64,000 nt of DNA, from NCBI RefSeq assembly GCF_022213955.1, contig NZ_JAKNTW010000032.1:62001-126000 (forward strand), written 5' to 3'. The position numbers and the translations under genes are program-made. Below the pieces are notes generated by a model, which was given only the letters and a program-made list of their open reading frames with translations, searched no databases and was not told the origin of the DNA. Source of the DNA: Dolomitihabitans soli. GTDB taxonomy: Bacteria > Actinomycetota > Actinomycetes > Streptosporangiales > Streptosporangiaceae. Within the stretch, counting starts at the first letter, position 1. The number at the start of each line of letters is the position of its first letter. Shown here in pieces: positions 31,633 to 40,283 of this stretch.

Positions 31633-34001
31633 CCGCTTTCGGTGCGGACCTGAAGGACCGCGAGGTTCCCGGGATGCTGCGGGGCGCGACGGCGTTCACC
31701 GCGGACATCAGCCTGCCGCGCATGCTGCACCTGGCGTTCGTGCGCAGCGAGCACGGCCACGCGCGGATCGACTCGATCGACACCGCGCAGGCGGCGGCGA
31801 TGCCCGGCGTGGTCACCGTCGTCACCCAGGAGGACCTGGCCGGCGCGCTCATGCCGATGCCGTGCATCTGGATCCCCGGCGGCGTGGAGAGCCACTTCCC
31901 CCCGCACCCGTACGGCGTGCCGGGGGCGGGAACGGTCCTGGCCGACGGCGTCGTGCGGTTCATCGGGGAACCGGTCGCCGCCGTGGTCGCCGAGACCGTC
32001 GAGCAGGCGGACGAAGCGGCTCGGGCGGTGGTCGTCGGCTACACGCCGCTGCCCGCCGTCACCGAGCCGCAGGCGGCGCTCGCCGACGGGGCGCCGCAGC
32101 TCCACGAGGCGGTGCCGAACAACCTCAACGCCCTGTGGACCTGCGGGAACGCCGAGGCGGCCGACGCGGCCATCGCCGCGGCCGAGGTCGTCGTCGAACT
32201 CGACCTCTACAACCAGCGGACGATCAACAACCCGATGGAGCCGAGGGCCGCCATCGGCGACTACGACCCGATCACCGAGGAGTACACCCTCTACGCCACC
32301 ACCCAGTCGCCGCACAACCACCGGTTCCTGCTGTCGGCGCTGGTCCTCGGCATCCCGTTCAACAAGCTCCGGGTCATCGCGCCGCCCATCGGCGGCAGCT
32401 TCGGCACCAAGGGCTACCTCTATCCCGACATGCCGCTGGTCCTGCACCTCGCGCACAAGCTCGGCCGTCCGGTGCGGTGGGCCGACACCCGCGAGGGCCT
32501 GATGCGCTCGACCGTCCAGGGCCGTGACCACCGGCAGCACATCACCCTGGCCGGCACCCGCGACGGGCGGATCACCGGACTGCGCTGCACCAGCTACGCC
32601 AACCTCGGGGCCTATCCCTCCACCATCGGTCCCGGCGTCGCCACCGCGCTGATGGGCCGGAGCATCACCGGGCCCTACGAGATCGCGAGCGCCTTCTGCG
32701 AGGTCCACGCGGTGTTCACCAACACGGTGCCGCTGGGCGCCCAGCGCGGCTCCGGCCGCGCCGAGGCGACCATGATCACCGAACGGGTGATCGACCTGTA
32801 CGCCAGGGAGATCGGCGCCGACCCGGCCGACGTCCGGCTCCGGAACATGGTCCCGCCGGACCGGTTCCCCTACGACAACGGCCTCGGCTGGACCTACGAC
32901 TCCGGCGACTACCCGGCCGCGCTCCGCCGCGCCCTCGAACTCGCCGGCTATCACAAGGCCGAGGTGCTGCGGCGCGAGGCGCGGGAGCGGGGCAAACTGC
33001 TCGGCATCGGCGTCGGCTCGTTCGTGGCGATCTGCGGCGTCGGCCCCTCGACGCGGATGCAGGCCGAGGGCATGCTCGGCGGCACCTGGGAGAGCGCCAA
33101 CATCCGGGTCCACCCCAACGGCGAGGTGGCCGTCACCATCGGATCGACCTCCACCGGCCAGAGCCACACCACCACCTTCGCCCAGATCGCCGCCGACGAA
33201 CTCGGCATCGATCCGGCCGCCATCGTGGTGACCCAGGCCGACACCCGGAAGGCCCCGTACGGCCAGGGCACCTACGGCAGCCGCTCCTACAGCGTCGGCG
33301 GCCCCGCCGTGGCGATCGCCGCCAGACAGGTGATCGCCAAGATGCGGACCGCCGCCGCGCACTTCATGGGCGTGTCGGAGGACCTGATCGAGTACGCCGA
33401 CGGCACCTTCACCGTGCAGGGCAAGGAGGACGCCGCCAAGTCGTTCCAGGACATGGCGATGGCCCTGTGGTACGGCTGGAGCCTGCCCCCCGGCATGGAA
33501 CCGACGGTCGACGTGACGACCTTCTTCGACCCGCCGGACTTCAACTACCCGTTCGGCTCGCACGTGGCCGTCGTCGAGATCGACGAGAACACCGGCCAGG
33601 TGGAGGTCGTCGACTACGCCGCCGTCCACGACGTCGGCCCCGTCGGGAACCCGATGGTGGTGACCGGCCAGTTCGAGGGCAGCATCGTGCACGGCCTCGG
33701 CCAGGCGCTGATGGAGCAGGCCAGATACGACGCGACGGGCGCCCTGCTCAGCGCGGACCTGACCACCTACGCCATGCCGCGCGCGCACGACCTGCCCCCG
33801 CTCGAACTGGACCGGACGGTCACGCCCTCGCCGCACAACCCGCTCGGCGTCAAGGGCGCGGGCGAGATCGCGACCGTGCCGGTGACCGCCGCCGTCGCCA
33901 ACGCGGTCTGCGACGCGCTGCGCGAGCTGGGAGTCCGGCACATCGACATGCCGTTCACCCCGGAGAAGATCTGGCGTGCCATCAACGAGGCCAAGGGGTG
34001 A
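31629..34001 (+). CDS. Mo hydroxylase large subunit (CoxL/xanthine dehydrogenase family, form II-like)
   Basis: This 790-residue molybdopterin-binding subunit has VRFIGEPVAAVVAET in the N-terminal ald_Xan_dh domain. Cofactor-binding segments are GGSFGTKGYLYPDM (about 255-270) and GAQRGSGRAEA (about 370), and the catalytic Glu lies in GVKGAGEIATVPV near the C-terminus. Carbon monoxide dehydrogenase form I has AYxCSFR at the active-site loop. Here the loop reads AQRGSGR, so CO is an unlikely substrate and an aldehyde or N-heterocycle is more likely. It is encoded between the small and FAD-binding subunit genes. No CoxDEF-type maturation genes are nearby. Confidence 0.9.
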   Translation: MTAFGADLKDREVPGMLRGATAFTADISLPRMLHLAFVRSEHGHARIDSIDTAQAAAMPGVVTVVTQEDLAGALMPMPCIWIPGGVESHFPPHPYGVPGAGTVLADGVVRFIGEPVAAVVAETVEQADEAARAVVVGYTPLPAVTEPQAALADGAPQLHEAVPNNLNALWTCGNAEAADAAIAAAEVVVELDLYNQRTINNPMEPRAAIGDYDPITEEYTLYATTQSPHNHRFLLSALVLGIPFNKLRVIAPPIGGSFGTKGYLYPDMPLVLHLAHKLGRPVRWADTREGLMRSTVQGRDHRQHITLAGTRDGRITGLRCTSYANLGAYPSTIGPGVATALMGRSITGPYEIASAFCEVHAVFTNTVPLGAQRGSGRAEATMITERVIDLYAREIGADPADVRLRNMVPPDRFPYDNGLGWTYDSGDYPAALRRALELAGYHKAEVLRREARERGKLLGIGVGSFVAICGVGPSTRMQAEGMLGGTWESANIRVHPNGEVAVTIGSTSTGQSHTTTFAQIAADELGIDPAAIVVTQADTRKAPYGQGTYGSRSYSVGGPAVAIAARQVIAKMRTAAAHFMGVSEDLIEYADGTFTVQGKEDAAKSFQDMAMALWYGWSLPPGMEPTVDVTTFFDPPDFNYPFGSHVAVVEIDENTGQVEVVDYAAVHDVGPVGNPMVVTGQFEGSIVHGLGQALMEQARYDATGALLSADLTTYAMPRAHDLPPLELDRTVTPSPHNPLGVKGAGEIATVPVTAAVANAVCDALRELGVRHIDMPFTPEKIWRAINEAKG

Positions 34002-34003
34002 CC

Positions 34004-34834
34004 ATGGAGCGGTTGGAATACACGGCGCCGTCCAGTCTCGACGACGCGCTGGAAGCCCTGCACGCCAATCCCGGTGCTCGCCCGCTGGCCGGCGGGCACA
34101 GCCTGATCCTCGATCTGAAGAGCCGGGTGAGACGGGTGCCGCTGCTCGTCGATCTCGGCAGACTGGCGGAACTGCGCGGGGTGCGCCGCCGCCCCCGGGG
34201 CGAGCTGGAGATCGGCTCCATGACGACCATCACCGAGTTGGTCGCCGATCCCCTCGTGCGGCAGTCGCACGTCCACGGACTGCTGTCGGACGCCGCCGCG
34301 ACCCTGCCGGACGCCCAGGTGCGGAACAGAGGGACGATCGGCGGCGCAGTGCTCGCCGGGACCGATGTGGCGGCGGCGCTCATCGTCCTGGACGCGGAGA
34401 CACACATCCGGAGCAGGGACGGGAGGCATCGGCGGATCTCCGTCGAGGACCTTCTCGACCCGGCGACCCCGGGACTGGCGCCCGACGAGGTGATCACCGC
34501 CGTGGGTGTCTCGGCGGCGACCGCCTCCGGCGCGCACGAGAGGCAGCCGGAACCCGCGACCCTCACCTCGCTCTGCGGGGTGGCGGTGAGCGTGACCTTC
34601 CGTGCCGATGGAGCGATCGACACCTGCAAGGTGGCCGTCTGCGGCGGGCGCACGCCCGCCCGCCGACTGCCAGCACTTGAACGTGCCATGACCGCTATTC
34701 CGGAAAGGGCCACCGGGCTGCCGCTCGATGACGTCTTCGAGTCCGACGACGTCGCCTCGGGTGAGTACCGCGCCCACCTCGCCCTCGTGCTCGCGAAACG
34801 GGCGGTCGCCCGTGCTCGCGACCGGGCGATCTGA
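34004..34834 (+). CDS. Mo hydroxylase FAD-binding subunit (CoxM-type)
   Basis: This 276-residue protein completes the three-subunit molybdenum hydroxylase. It has the FAD-binding motif ARPLAGGHSLI and the second flavin contact VRNRGTIGGAV (about 107-117), then a CO_deh_flav_C-type tail from about 185. The start is ATG 34004, 2 nt after the large-subunit stop and preceded by AAGGGG. The order small-large-medium differs from the medium-small-large order common in CO dehydrogenase loci. Confidence 0.92.
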   Translation: MERLEYTAPSSLDDALEALHANPGARPLAGGHSLILDLKSRVRRVPLLVDLGRLAELRGVRRRPRGELEIGSMTTITELVADPLVRQSHVHGLLSDAAATLPDAQVRNRGTIGGAVLAGTDVAAALIVLDAETHIRSRDGRHRRISVEDLLDPATPGLAPDEVITAVGVSAATASGAHERQPEPATLTSLCGVAVSVTFRADGAIDTCKVAVCGGRTPARRLPALERAMTAIPERATGLPLDDVFESDDVASGEYRAHLALVLAKRAVARARDRAI

Positions 34835-34864
34835 AATGGCCCTGTCTCGGACCTGCCCAAGGAG

Positions 34865-36340
34865 ATGGGACAGACCGTGACCTCTTACGTGATCACTGAA
34901 GGACGGCTCTTCATCGACGGCAAGTGGCGGGCCGCTCTCGACAAGCAGACGGCCCCCACGATCAACCCCGCCGACGGCTCCGAGATCGCCCAGATCGCGC
35001 AGGCGAGCGAGGCGGACGCGGACGCCGCGGTCGACGCGGCGCGGCGGGCGTTCGACGAGGGGCCGTGGCCCCGGATGTCGGTGCACGAACGGGCCAGGCT
35101 GCTGTACCGGGTCGCGGACCTGGTCGAACGGGACGCCGACGAGATGGCCTACCGCGAGACGGTGGACATGGGCAAGCCGATCATGTTCTCCAGTTCGGTG
35201 GACGTGCCCATCGCGATCCAGCTCCTGCGCTACTACGCCGGCATGGCGACCCAGCTCGACGGCTCCACCCGCGGCGCCGACACCCCGACCCTCAACTACA
35301 CCCTGCGGCAGCCGCTCGGCGTGGTCGCGGCGATCACCCCGTTCAACTTCCCGCTGCTCCTCGCCCTCACCAAGATCGCTCCGGCGCTGGCGGCGGGCAA
35401 CACGGTCATCCACAAACCGTCGCCGGCGACGCCGCTCACGGCGCTGAAGATGGCGGAGCTGTTCGCGGAGGCCGGCTTCCCCGACGGCGTCATGAACGTC
35501 ATCACCGGTCCCGGCGTCGAACTCGGCGAGACGCTGTCCAAGCACCCGAGGATCAACAAGATCGCCTTCACCGGATCGACCGAGGTCGGCAAGGCGATCA
35601 TCAGGAACTCGGCGGACACCCTGAAGAAGGTGACGATGGAGCTGGGCGGCAAGTCGCCGCACATCATCTTCGCCGACGCCGACCTCGACGCCGCGCTGGA
35701 GTACGCCTTCTTCGGGATCTTCTACAACAAGGGCGAGATCTGCACGGCCGGGTCCCGGCTGCTGGTCGAACGGCCCATCTACGACGAGGTGGTGCAACGG
35801 CTCACCGATCGTGCCGGGTCGCTGCTCCCCGGCGACCCGCTCGACCCCGCCACCATGTTCGGCCCGCTCGCCCACCAGGGCCAGTTCGACAAGGTCTCGT
35901 CCTACGTCGAAGTCGGCGTGAACGAGGGCGCCCGGCTGACCGTGGGCGGCCGGCCGTACCAGCGGAACGGGTCCGCCTCCGGGCTCTACTTCCTGCCGAC
36001 CATCTTCGCCGACGTGGACAACCGGATGCGGATCGCGCAGGAGGAGATCTTCGGGCCGGTGCTCAGCATCATCCCGTTCACGACGGTGGAGGAGGCGGTC
36101 CAGATCGCCAACGACACCGAGTACGGCCTCGCGTCGGGCGTGCACACGCGCGACCTGAAGAAGGCCCTCACGGTCGCGCACGCGATCCACTCCGGCACCA
36201 CCTGGATCAACACCTACAACAAGTACGACAGCACGACCCCGTACGGCGGCTTCAAGTCCTCGGGGTTCGGGCGTGAGTGCGGGCCCGAGTCGATGGAGAG
36301 CTACACGCAGGTCAAGTCGATCTGGGTCGACATCTCATGA
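34865..36340 (+). CDS. NAD(P)-dependent aldehyde dehydrogenase
   Basis: This 491-residue enzyme oxidises aldehydes to acids. It carries the NAD-binding ITPFNFPLLLALTKIAPALAAG, the Rossmann turn FTGSTEVGK, the general base Glu in MELGGKSPHI and the nucleophilic Cys in GEICTAGSR. The end PYGGFKSSGFGRECG is typical of betaine- and phenylacetaldehyde-type ALDHs. The start is uncertain: AAGGAG touches ATG 34865, while GTG 34877 has a 12-nt spacer. Its stop overlaps the MFS gene by 4 nt. It could oxidise the aldehyde released by the ThDP or GMC enzymes. Confidence 0.93.
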   Translation: MGQTVTSYVITEGRLFIDGKWRAALDKQTAPTINPADGSEIAQIAQASEADADAAVDAARRAFDEGPWPRMSVHERARLLYRVADLVERDADEMAYRETVDMGKPIMFSSSVDVPIAIQLLRYYAGMATQLDGSTRGADTPTLNYTLRQPLGVVAAITPFNFPLLLALTKIAPALAAGNTVIHKPSPATPLTALKMAELFAEAGFPDGVMNVITGPGVELGETLSKHPRINKIAFTGSTEVGKAIIRNSADTLKKVTMELGGKSPHIIFADADLDAALEYAFFGIFYNKGEICTAGSRLLVERPIYDEVVQRLTDRAGSLLPGDPLDPATMFGPLAHQGQFDKVSSYVEVGVNEGARLTVGGRPYQRNGSASGLYFLPTIFADVDNRMRIAQEEIFGPVLSIIPFTTVEEAVQIANDTEYGLASGVHTRDLKKALTVAHAIHSGTTWINTYNKYDSTTPYGGFKSSGFGRECGPESMESYTQVKSIWVDIS

Positions 36341-37563
36341 CCGGGGTGGGCAGTCGCCCGGCGGCGCGCCGCGGCCAGATCTCGGGCGACACGGCGTTCT
36401 GGCTGGTCGGCACGATGCTGGTGCTGATGCTGCTGTCGGCTTCCGCTCCGTCCCCGATGTACGGGCTCTACCAGCAGCGCTGGGGATTCTCCGACGCCGT
36501 GCTCACCGTGGTGTTCGCGATCTACGCGCTGGCCGTACTGGCCGGTCTGCTGGCGTTCGGCTCGTTGTCGGACGCCATCGGACGCCGCCGGGTGCTGCTC
36601 ATCTCGCTCTCCGTGATGATGGTCAGCATGGTGATCTTCATCACCGCGCAGGGAGTGGCGGCCCTGCTGGTCGCCAGGGCCGTCCAGGGACTCGCCGTCG
36701 GCCTGGCGACCGGCGCGATGGGCGCGGCGCTGATCGAGCTGACGCCGCCGGGCGCGCCCGGCAGGGGAACCCTCGTCAACGCCTCGGGCCCGACCCTCGG
36801 CCTGGCCCTGGGCGGGATCGGCGCGGGGGTGCTCGTGCAGTACGCGCCCGCGCCGACCGTCCTGGTCTACGTGCTGATGCTCGCCGGGTTCGCCGTCATC
36901 TTCGCCGGGGTCTGGATGATGCCGGAGACGGTGACCGGTACCGGCGGGGGCTTCCGGCCGCACCGGGTGCACATTCCCAAGGCGGTGCACTCCAGGTTCG
37001 CCCTGCTCTCGCTCGGGCTCATCGCGATCTGGGCGGTCGGCGGGTTCTACCTCTCGCTGGGGCCGTCCCTCGTGATGAAGCTGCTGGAGAGCGGGGACCG
37101 GCTGCTCGGCGGGCTGGTGATCGCGATCCTCGCCGGCGTCGCCACGATCGGGCAGCTGGTCGCGCACAACTGGTCGGAACGCCGTTCCCTGATCCTGGGG
37201 CTGGTGCTGCTGCTGGCGGGTCTCGGCTCGATCCTGCTGACCCTCGCCGTGAACTGGCCGGTGATCTTCTTCCTCGGTACGGCGGTGCTCGGGCTCGGCT
37301 GGGGCCTGGCGTTCCTCGGGGTGTTCCGCTCGATGGCGGCGCTCGCCGAGCCGGCGCACCGGGGAGAACTGCTCGCGGGCGTCTACGTGGTGGCCTATCT
37401 GGCGATGAGCGTTCCCTCGATCAGCGCCGGCCTGATCACCGACCAGGTCGGGCTGCACCAGGCGACCGCGATCTTCGTCGGGGTGGTCGCGGCCGTCTGC
37501 GCCGCGGCCCTGGCCGGCAGCGTCCGGTCCGTCCGGGCTGGAGGCGACAGTGCCGTCGTCTGA
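36337..37563 (+). CDS. MFS transporter (12 TM)
   Basis: This 408-residue protein has twelve predicted TM helices in two six-helix halves. The MFS loop 2-3 motif is GSLSDAIGRRRVLL. The first TM begins after a short basic N-terminus (GSRPAARRGQ). A central cytoplasmic loop lies near residue 205 (PHRVHIPKAVHSRF). It starts at ATG 36337 inside the stop of the ALDH gene. A role in importing the substrate or exporting a product of the operon is likely, but direction cannot be read from the sequence. Confidence 0.9.
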   Translation: MTGVGSRPAARRGQISGDTAFWLVGTMLVLMLLSASAPSPMYGLYQQRWGFSDAVLTVVFAIYALAVLAGLLAFGSLSDAIGRRRVLLISLSVMMVSMVIFITAQGVAALLVARAVQGLAVGLATGAMGAALIELTPPGAPGRGTLVNASGPTLGLALGGIGAGVLVQYAPAPTVLVYVLMLAGFAVIFAGVWMMPETVTGTGGGFRPHRVHIPKAVHSRFALLSLGLIAIWAVGGFYLSLGPSLVMKLLESGDRLLGGLVIAILAGVATIGQLVAHNWSERRSLILGLVLLLAGLGSILLTLAVNWPVIFFLGTAVLGLGWGLAFLGVFRSMAALAEPAHRGELLAGVYVVAYLAMSVPSISAGLITDQVGLHQATAIFVGVVAAVCAAALAGSVRSVRAGGDSAVV

Positions 37564-38938
37564 ACACCGGGACTTCGACGTCGTCGTGCTGGGCATGGGG
37601 CCCGGGGGCGAGGAGGTCGCCGGACGGCTCGCCGAGGCCGGGCTGTCCGTGGCCGGCGTGGAGGCCGGGCTGGTCGGCGGTGAATGTCCGTACTGGGGAT
37701 GTGTGCCATCGAAGATGATGGTCCGGGCCGCCGGCATGCTCGCCGAGGCCCGGCGCATCCCCGGTACGGCCACCGTCGTCCCCGACTGGGCCCCGGTGGC
37801 GCTGCGCATCCGCGAGGAGGCCACCACCTACTGGGACGACAAGATCGCCGTGGCCAGGTTCACCGGCCTCGGCGGTCACCTGGTCCGCGGCGCCGGCACG
37901 ATTACCGGCCTCGGCGAGGTCACCGTGACCGGCGACGCGACCACACCGGGCGGTCACGTCCTGCGGGCGCGGCGCGGGATCGTCATCGCCACCGGCTCCC
38001 AACCGGTCATCCCGCCGGTTCCCGGGCTGGCCGGCACGCCGTACTGGACCAACCGTGAGGCCATCGAGACCGAGCGGGTCCCCGGCTCGCTGATCGTGCT
38101 CGGCGGTGGTGCCATCGGCGCCGAGCTGGCCCAGGTCTTCGCCCGCTTCGGCGCGTACGTCACCGTGGTCGAGGGCGGCCCCCGGCTGCTCCCGGCCGAG
38201 GAGCCGGAGGCGGGCGAGGTGGTGGCCGAGGTGTTCACCAGGGAGGGCATCGACGTACGGCTGGGCGCGCGCGCCGCGAGGGTGCGCGGCGACGGGCGGC
38301 GGTTCGAGGTCGGGCTCGACAGCGGGGCGACCCTGACCGCCGAACGGCTGCTCGTGGCCACCGGGCGGCGGGCCGACCTGACCCGGCTCGGCCTCGGCAG
38401 GATCGGTCTCGACGGGAACGCCCGCGCCGTGCCCGTCGACGATCGGATGCGCGCCGCGCCCGGCGTGTGGGCCGTCGGCGACGCGGCCGGCGGCGGCTTC
38501 ACCCACATGGCGATGTACCACGCGGGGATCGTGGTCCGCGACGTCCTGGGCCTTCCCGGCCCCGGTGCGCGGCACCACGCCGTGCCGCGGGTCTCCTTCA
38601 CCGACCCCGAGATCGGCGCCGTCGGCCTGACCGAGGCGCAGGCCCGTGAGCGGGGGCTCGCGGTGCGGGTCGCCACCGTGCCGATGTCGGAGTCGACCCG
38701 TGGCTGGATACATGGGCCAGGAAACGATGGATTCGTTAAGTTGGTGGAGTCCGGCGGCGTGCTCGTCGGAGCCACCAGCGCGGGGCCGTCCGGCGGCGAA
38801 CTGCTCGGCGCGCTCACCGTCGCCGTGCACGCGGGCGTCCCCGTGGCGACGCTACGTACCATGATCTGCGCGTTTCCGACGTTTCACCGGTCCATCGAGG
38901 CCGCCCTGCTAGCTCTGGAGACCGAGAATGATCGTTGA
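37550..38938 (+). CDS. Pyridine nucleotide-disulfide oxidoreductase (lipoamide dehydrogenase/MerA family)
   Basis: This 462-residue flavoenzyme has the FAD Rossmann motif VVVLGMGPGGEEVA and the redox-active cysteine pair in GGECPYWGCVPSK (CxxxxC). It also has the NAD(P)-binding motif LIVLGGGAIGAELA, GVWAVGDAAGG, and a C-terminal dimerisation domain. The C-terminal His-x4-Glu of lipoamide dehydrogenase appears as FHRSIEAAL. Substrate specificity (lipoamide, mycothiol disulfide, quinone or metal) is open. It overlaps the MFS stop by 14 nt and the ABM gene by 11 nt. Confidence 0.9.
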   Translation: MPSSEHRDFDVVVLGMGPGGEEVAGRLAEAGLSVAGVEAGLVGGECPYWGCVPSKMMVRAAGMLAEARRIPGTATVVPDWAPVALRIREEATTYWDDKIAVARFTGLGGHLVRGAGTITGLGEVTVTGDATTPGGHVLRARRGIVIATGSQPVIPPVPGLAGTPYWTNREAIETERVPGSLIVLGGGAIGAELAQVFARFGAYVTVVEGGPRLLPAEEPEAGEVVAEVFTREGIDVRLGARAARVRGDGRRFEVGLDSGATLTAERLLVATGRRADLTRLGLGRIGLDGNARAVPVDDRMRAAPGVWAVGDAAGGGFTHMAMYHAGIVVRDVLGLPGPGARHHAVPRVSFTDPEIGAVGLTEAQARERGLAVRVATVPMSESTRGWIHGPGNDGFVKLVESGGVLVGATSAGPSGGELLGALTVAVHAGVPVATLRTMICAFPTFHRSIEAALLALETENDR

Positions 38939-39224
38939 GTACATCCGTTATGAGGTCGCCGAGAACGCGGAGTTCGAGGCCGCCTATCGCCGGGCGGTCG
39001 TGCCGTTGGAGAAGTCTCCTCAGTGCCTCGACTACGAGCTGTCACGCTGCGTGGACGAGTCCGACCATTACATTCTCCGGATCATCTGGACCTCGGCCAA
39101 GGATCATCTGGAGGGGTTCCGCCACAGCGAGCACTTCATGGAGTTCTTCGCTGAGATCAAGCCTTATGTGTCGAACATTCAGGAGATGCGGCACTACGAG
39201 CCGGTGATCACGAAAGACGCGTGA
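38928..39224 (+). CDS. Antibiotic biosynthesis monooxygenase (ABM)-fold protein
   Basis: This 98-residue ferredoxin-like dimeric alpha+beta barrel protein has YIRYEVAENAEFEAAYRRA, SPQCLDYELSRCVDESDHYIL and WTSAKDHLEGFRHSEHF. These fit the ABM family of cofactor-free monooxygenases and related quinone or haem enzymes. It ends the eight-gene plus operon, with its start inside the flavoenzyme gene. The last codons form the left arm of a terminator hairpin. Confidence 0.87.
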   Translation: MIVEYIRYEVAENAEFEAAYRRAVVPLEKSPQCLDYELSRCVDESDHYILRIIWTSAKDHLEGFRHSEHFMEFFAEIKPYVSNIQEMRHYEPVITKDA

Positions 39225-39233
39225 TCACCGGCT
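39199..39233. terminator. Bidirectional terminator between the ABM and GH43 genes
   Basis: AGCCGGTGATCACG (39199-39212) and CGTGATCACCGGCT (39220-39233) form a perfect 14-bp stem with a 7-nt loop. The left arm lies inside the last codons of the ABM gene and the right arm 10 nt before the convergent GH43 stop. It is placed to end transcription on both strands. Confidence 0.75.
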
Positions 39234-39242
39234 GTCGGGACC

Positions 39243-40265
39243 TCAGTAGACGAAGGGCCAGCCGGCCGAGTCGTACCCGATGAGGTTGATGCCGAGCCGC
39301 GCGGAGCCGTTGTTCGCGTAGTAGTGGTAGAAGAGCACGTCGCTGTCGGTGTCGCTGATCACCGCCTGGTGGCCGGGGCCGTGCACGCTGCCGTGCCCGG
39401 CCAGGATCTGCGTGCCCCCGCCCGCGGTCATCGCGACGCCGTCGCGGGCGTGGTAGGGGCCGGTGATGCTGGTCGAGCGGCCGACCATGATGCGGTAGGT
39501 GCTGGCGGCGCCGTTGCAGCACGTGTCGAAGGAGACGAACTGGTAGTAGTACGACCCCCGCTTGACGATGAACGGCGCCTCGATCGCGGTGCTGCCGCCG
39601 GTGCGCTGGGCGATGCCGCGCATCGTGCCGTCCAGCCGCTTGCCGGTCGCCGGGTCGAGCTGGATCAGCTTGATGCCGGTCCAGAACGAGCCGAAGCTGA
39701 GCCACCACCGGCCCTGGTCGTCGATGGTGAGGTTGGGGTCGATGGCGTTGTGGTTGCTCGAGTTCGTGGTCGAGATCACCAGACCCCGGTTGGTCCAGCT
39801 ACCGGACGCGCCGGTCGTGCTGGTGGCCAGGAAGATCGCGGAGTTGCGCGAACCGAAGGTCGAGGCCGAGTAGTAGAGGTAGTACTGGCCGTTTCGGTAG
39901 GTGATGTCGGGCGCCCACAGGTTGGCGCTGCCGCCGGTGTAGGAGGTGGTCCACGGTGCGCCGCCGGGGAACACGGACCCGGCGTTGCGCCAGGCGGTCC
40001 GGTCGGCAGAGGTCTTGATCGAGATGTTGTTGCCGGTGTGCACGAGCAGGTAGCCGCCGCTCGGCGTCTTGACCACGGCGGGATCGTGCGCGTCGGTGTT
40101 CCCGGTGACATAGCCCGGGTTGGGGTAGGCCGCGGGCGGCACTGTGGGCGTCGCCACCACGGTCGGACGGGACGCGTCGGCCGCGCTCTGGGTCGCCGCG
40201 GTCGTCACCACACTCGCGCCGACCACGACGGCCGTCACGACGGCGAACAGGGTGCGAGTTGACAT
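39243..40265 (-). CDS. Secreted GH43 family arabinan/arabinofuranosidase-type hydrolase
   Basis: This 340-residue protein has a signal peptide (MSTRTLFAVVTAVVVGASVV, cleaved near ADA) and a five-bladed propeller of family GH43. The first-blade general base Asp is in NTDAHDPAVVK, APDITYRNGQYYLYYSAS follows, the transition-state Asp is in HNAIDPNLTIDDQG, and the acid Glu is in STAIEAPFIVKRGSYYYQF. Endo-1,5-alpha-L-arabinanase or exo-arabinofuranosidase activity fits best. It lies 18 nt downstream of the second GH43 gene and is probably co-transcribed from the LacI-type operator region near 41.8 kb. Confidence 0.9.
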   Translation of the reverse strand: MSTRTLFAVVTAVVVGASVVTTAATQSAADASRPTVVATPTVPPAAYPNPGYVTGNTDAHDPAVVKTPSGGYLLVHTGNNISIKTSADRTAWRNAGSVFPGGAPWTTSYTGGSANLWAPDITYRNGQYYLYYSASTFGSRNSAIFLATSTTGASGSWTNRGLVISTTNSSNHNAIDPNLTIDDQGRWWLSFGSFWTGIKLIQLDPATGKRLDGTMRGIAQRTGGSTAIEAPFIVKRGSYYYQFVSFDTCCNGAASTYRIMVGRSTSITGPYHARDGVAMTAGGGTQILAGHGSVHGPGHQAVISDTDSDVLFYHYYANNGSARLGINLIGYDSAGWPFVY

Positions 40266-40283
40266 CTTGCACTCCTCACCAGG

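Noticed and set aside
31629-34834. Carbon monoxide dehydrogenase
   Set aside because: The large subunit lacks the AYxCSFR active-site loop and no cox maturation genes are present, so only a general Mo hydroxylase call is supported.
15632-39224. Classical antibiotic biosynthetic gene cluster
   Set aside because: SnoaL, ABM, GMC and MFS genes are present, but there is no PKS, NRPS, terpene synthase or RiPP core gene, so a metabolic locus is the safer reading.
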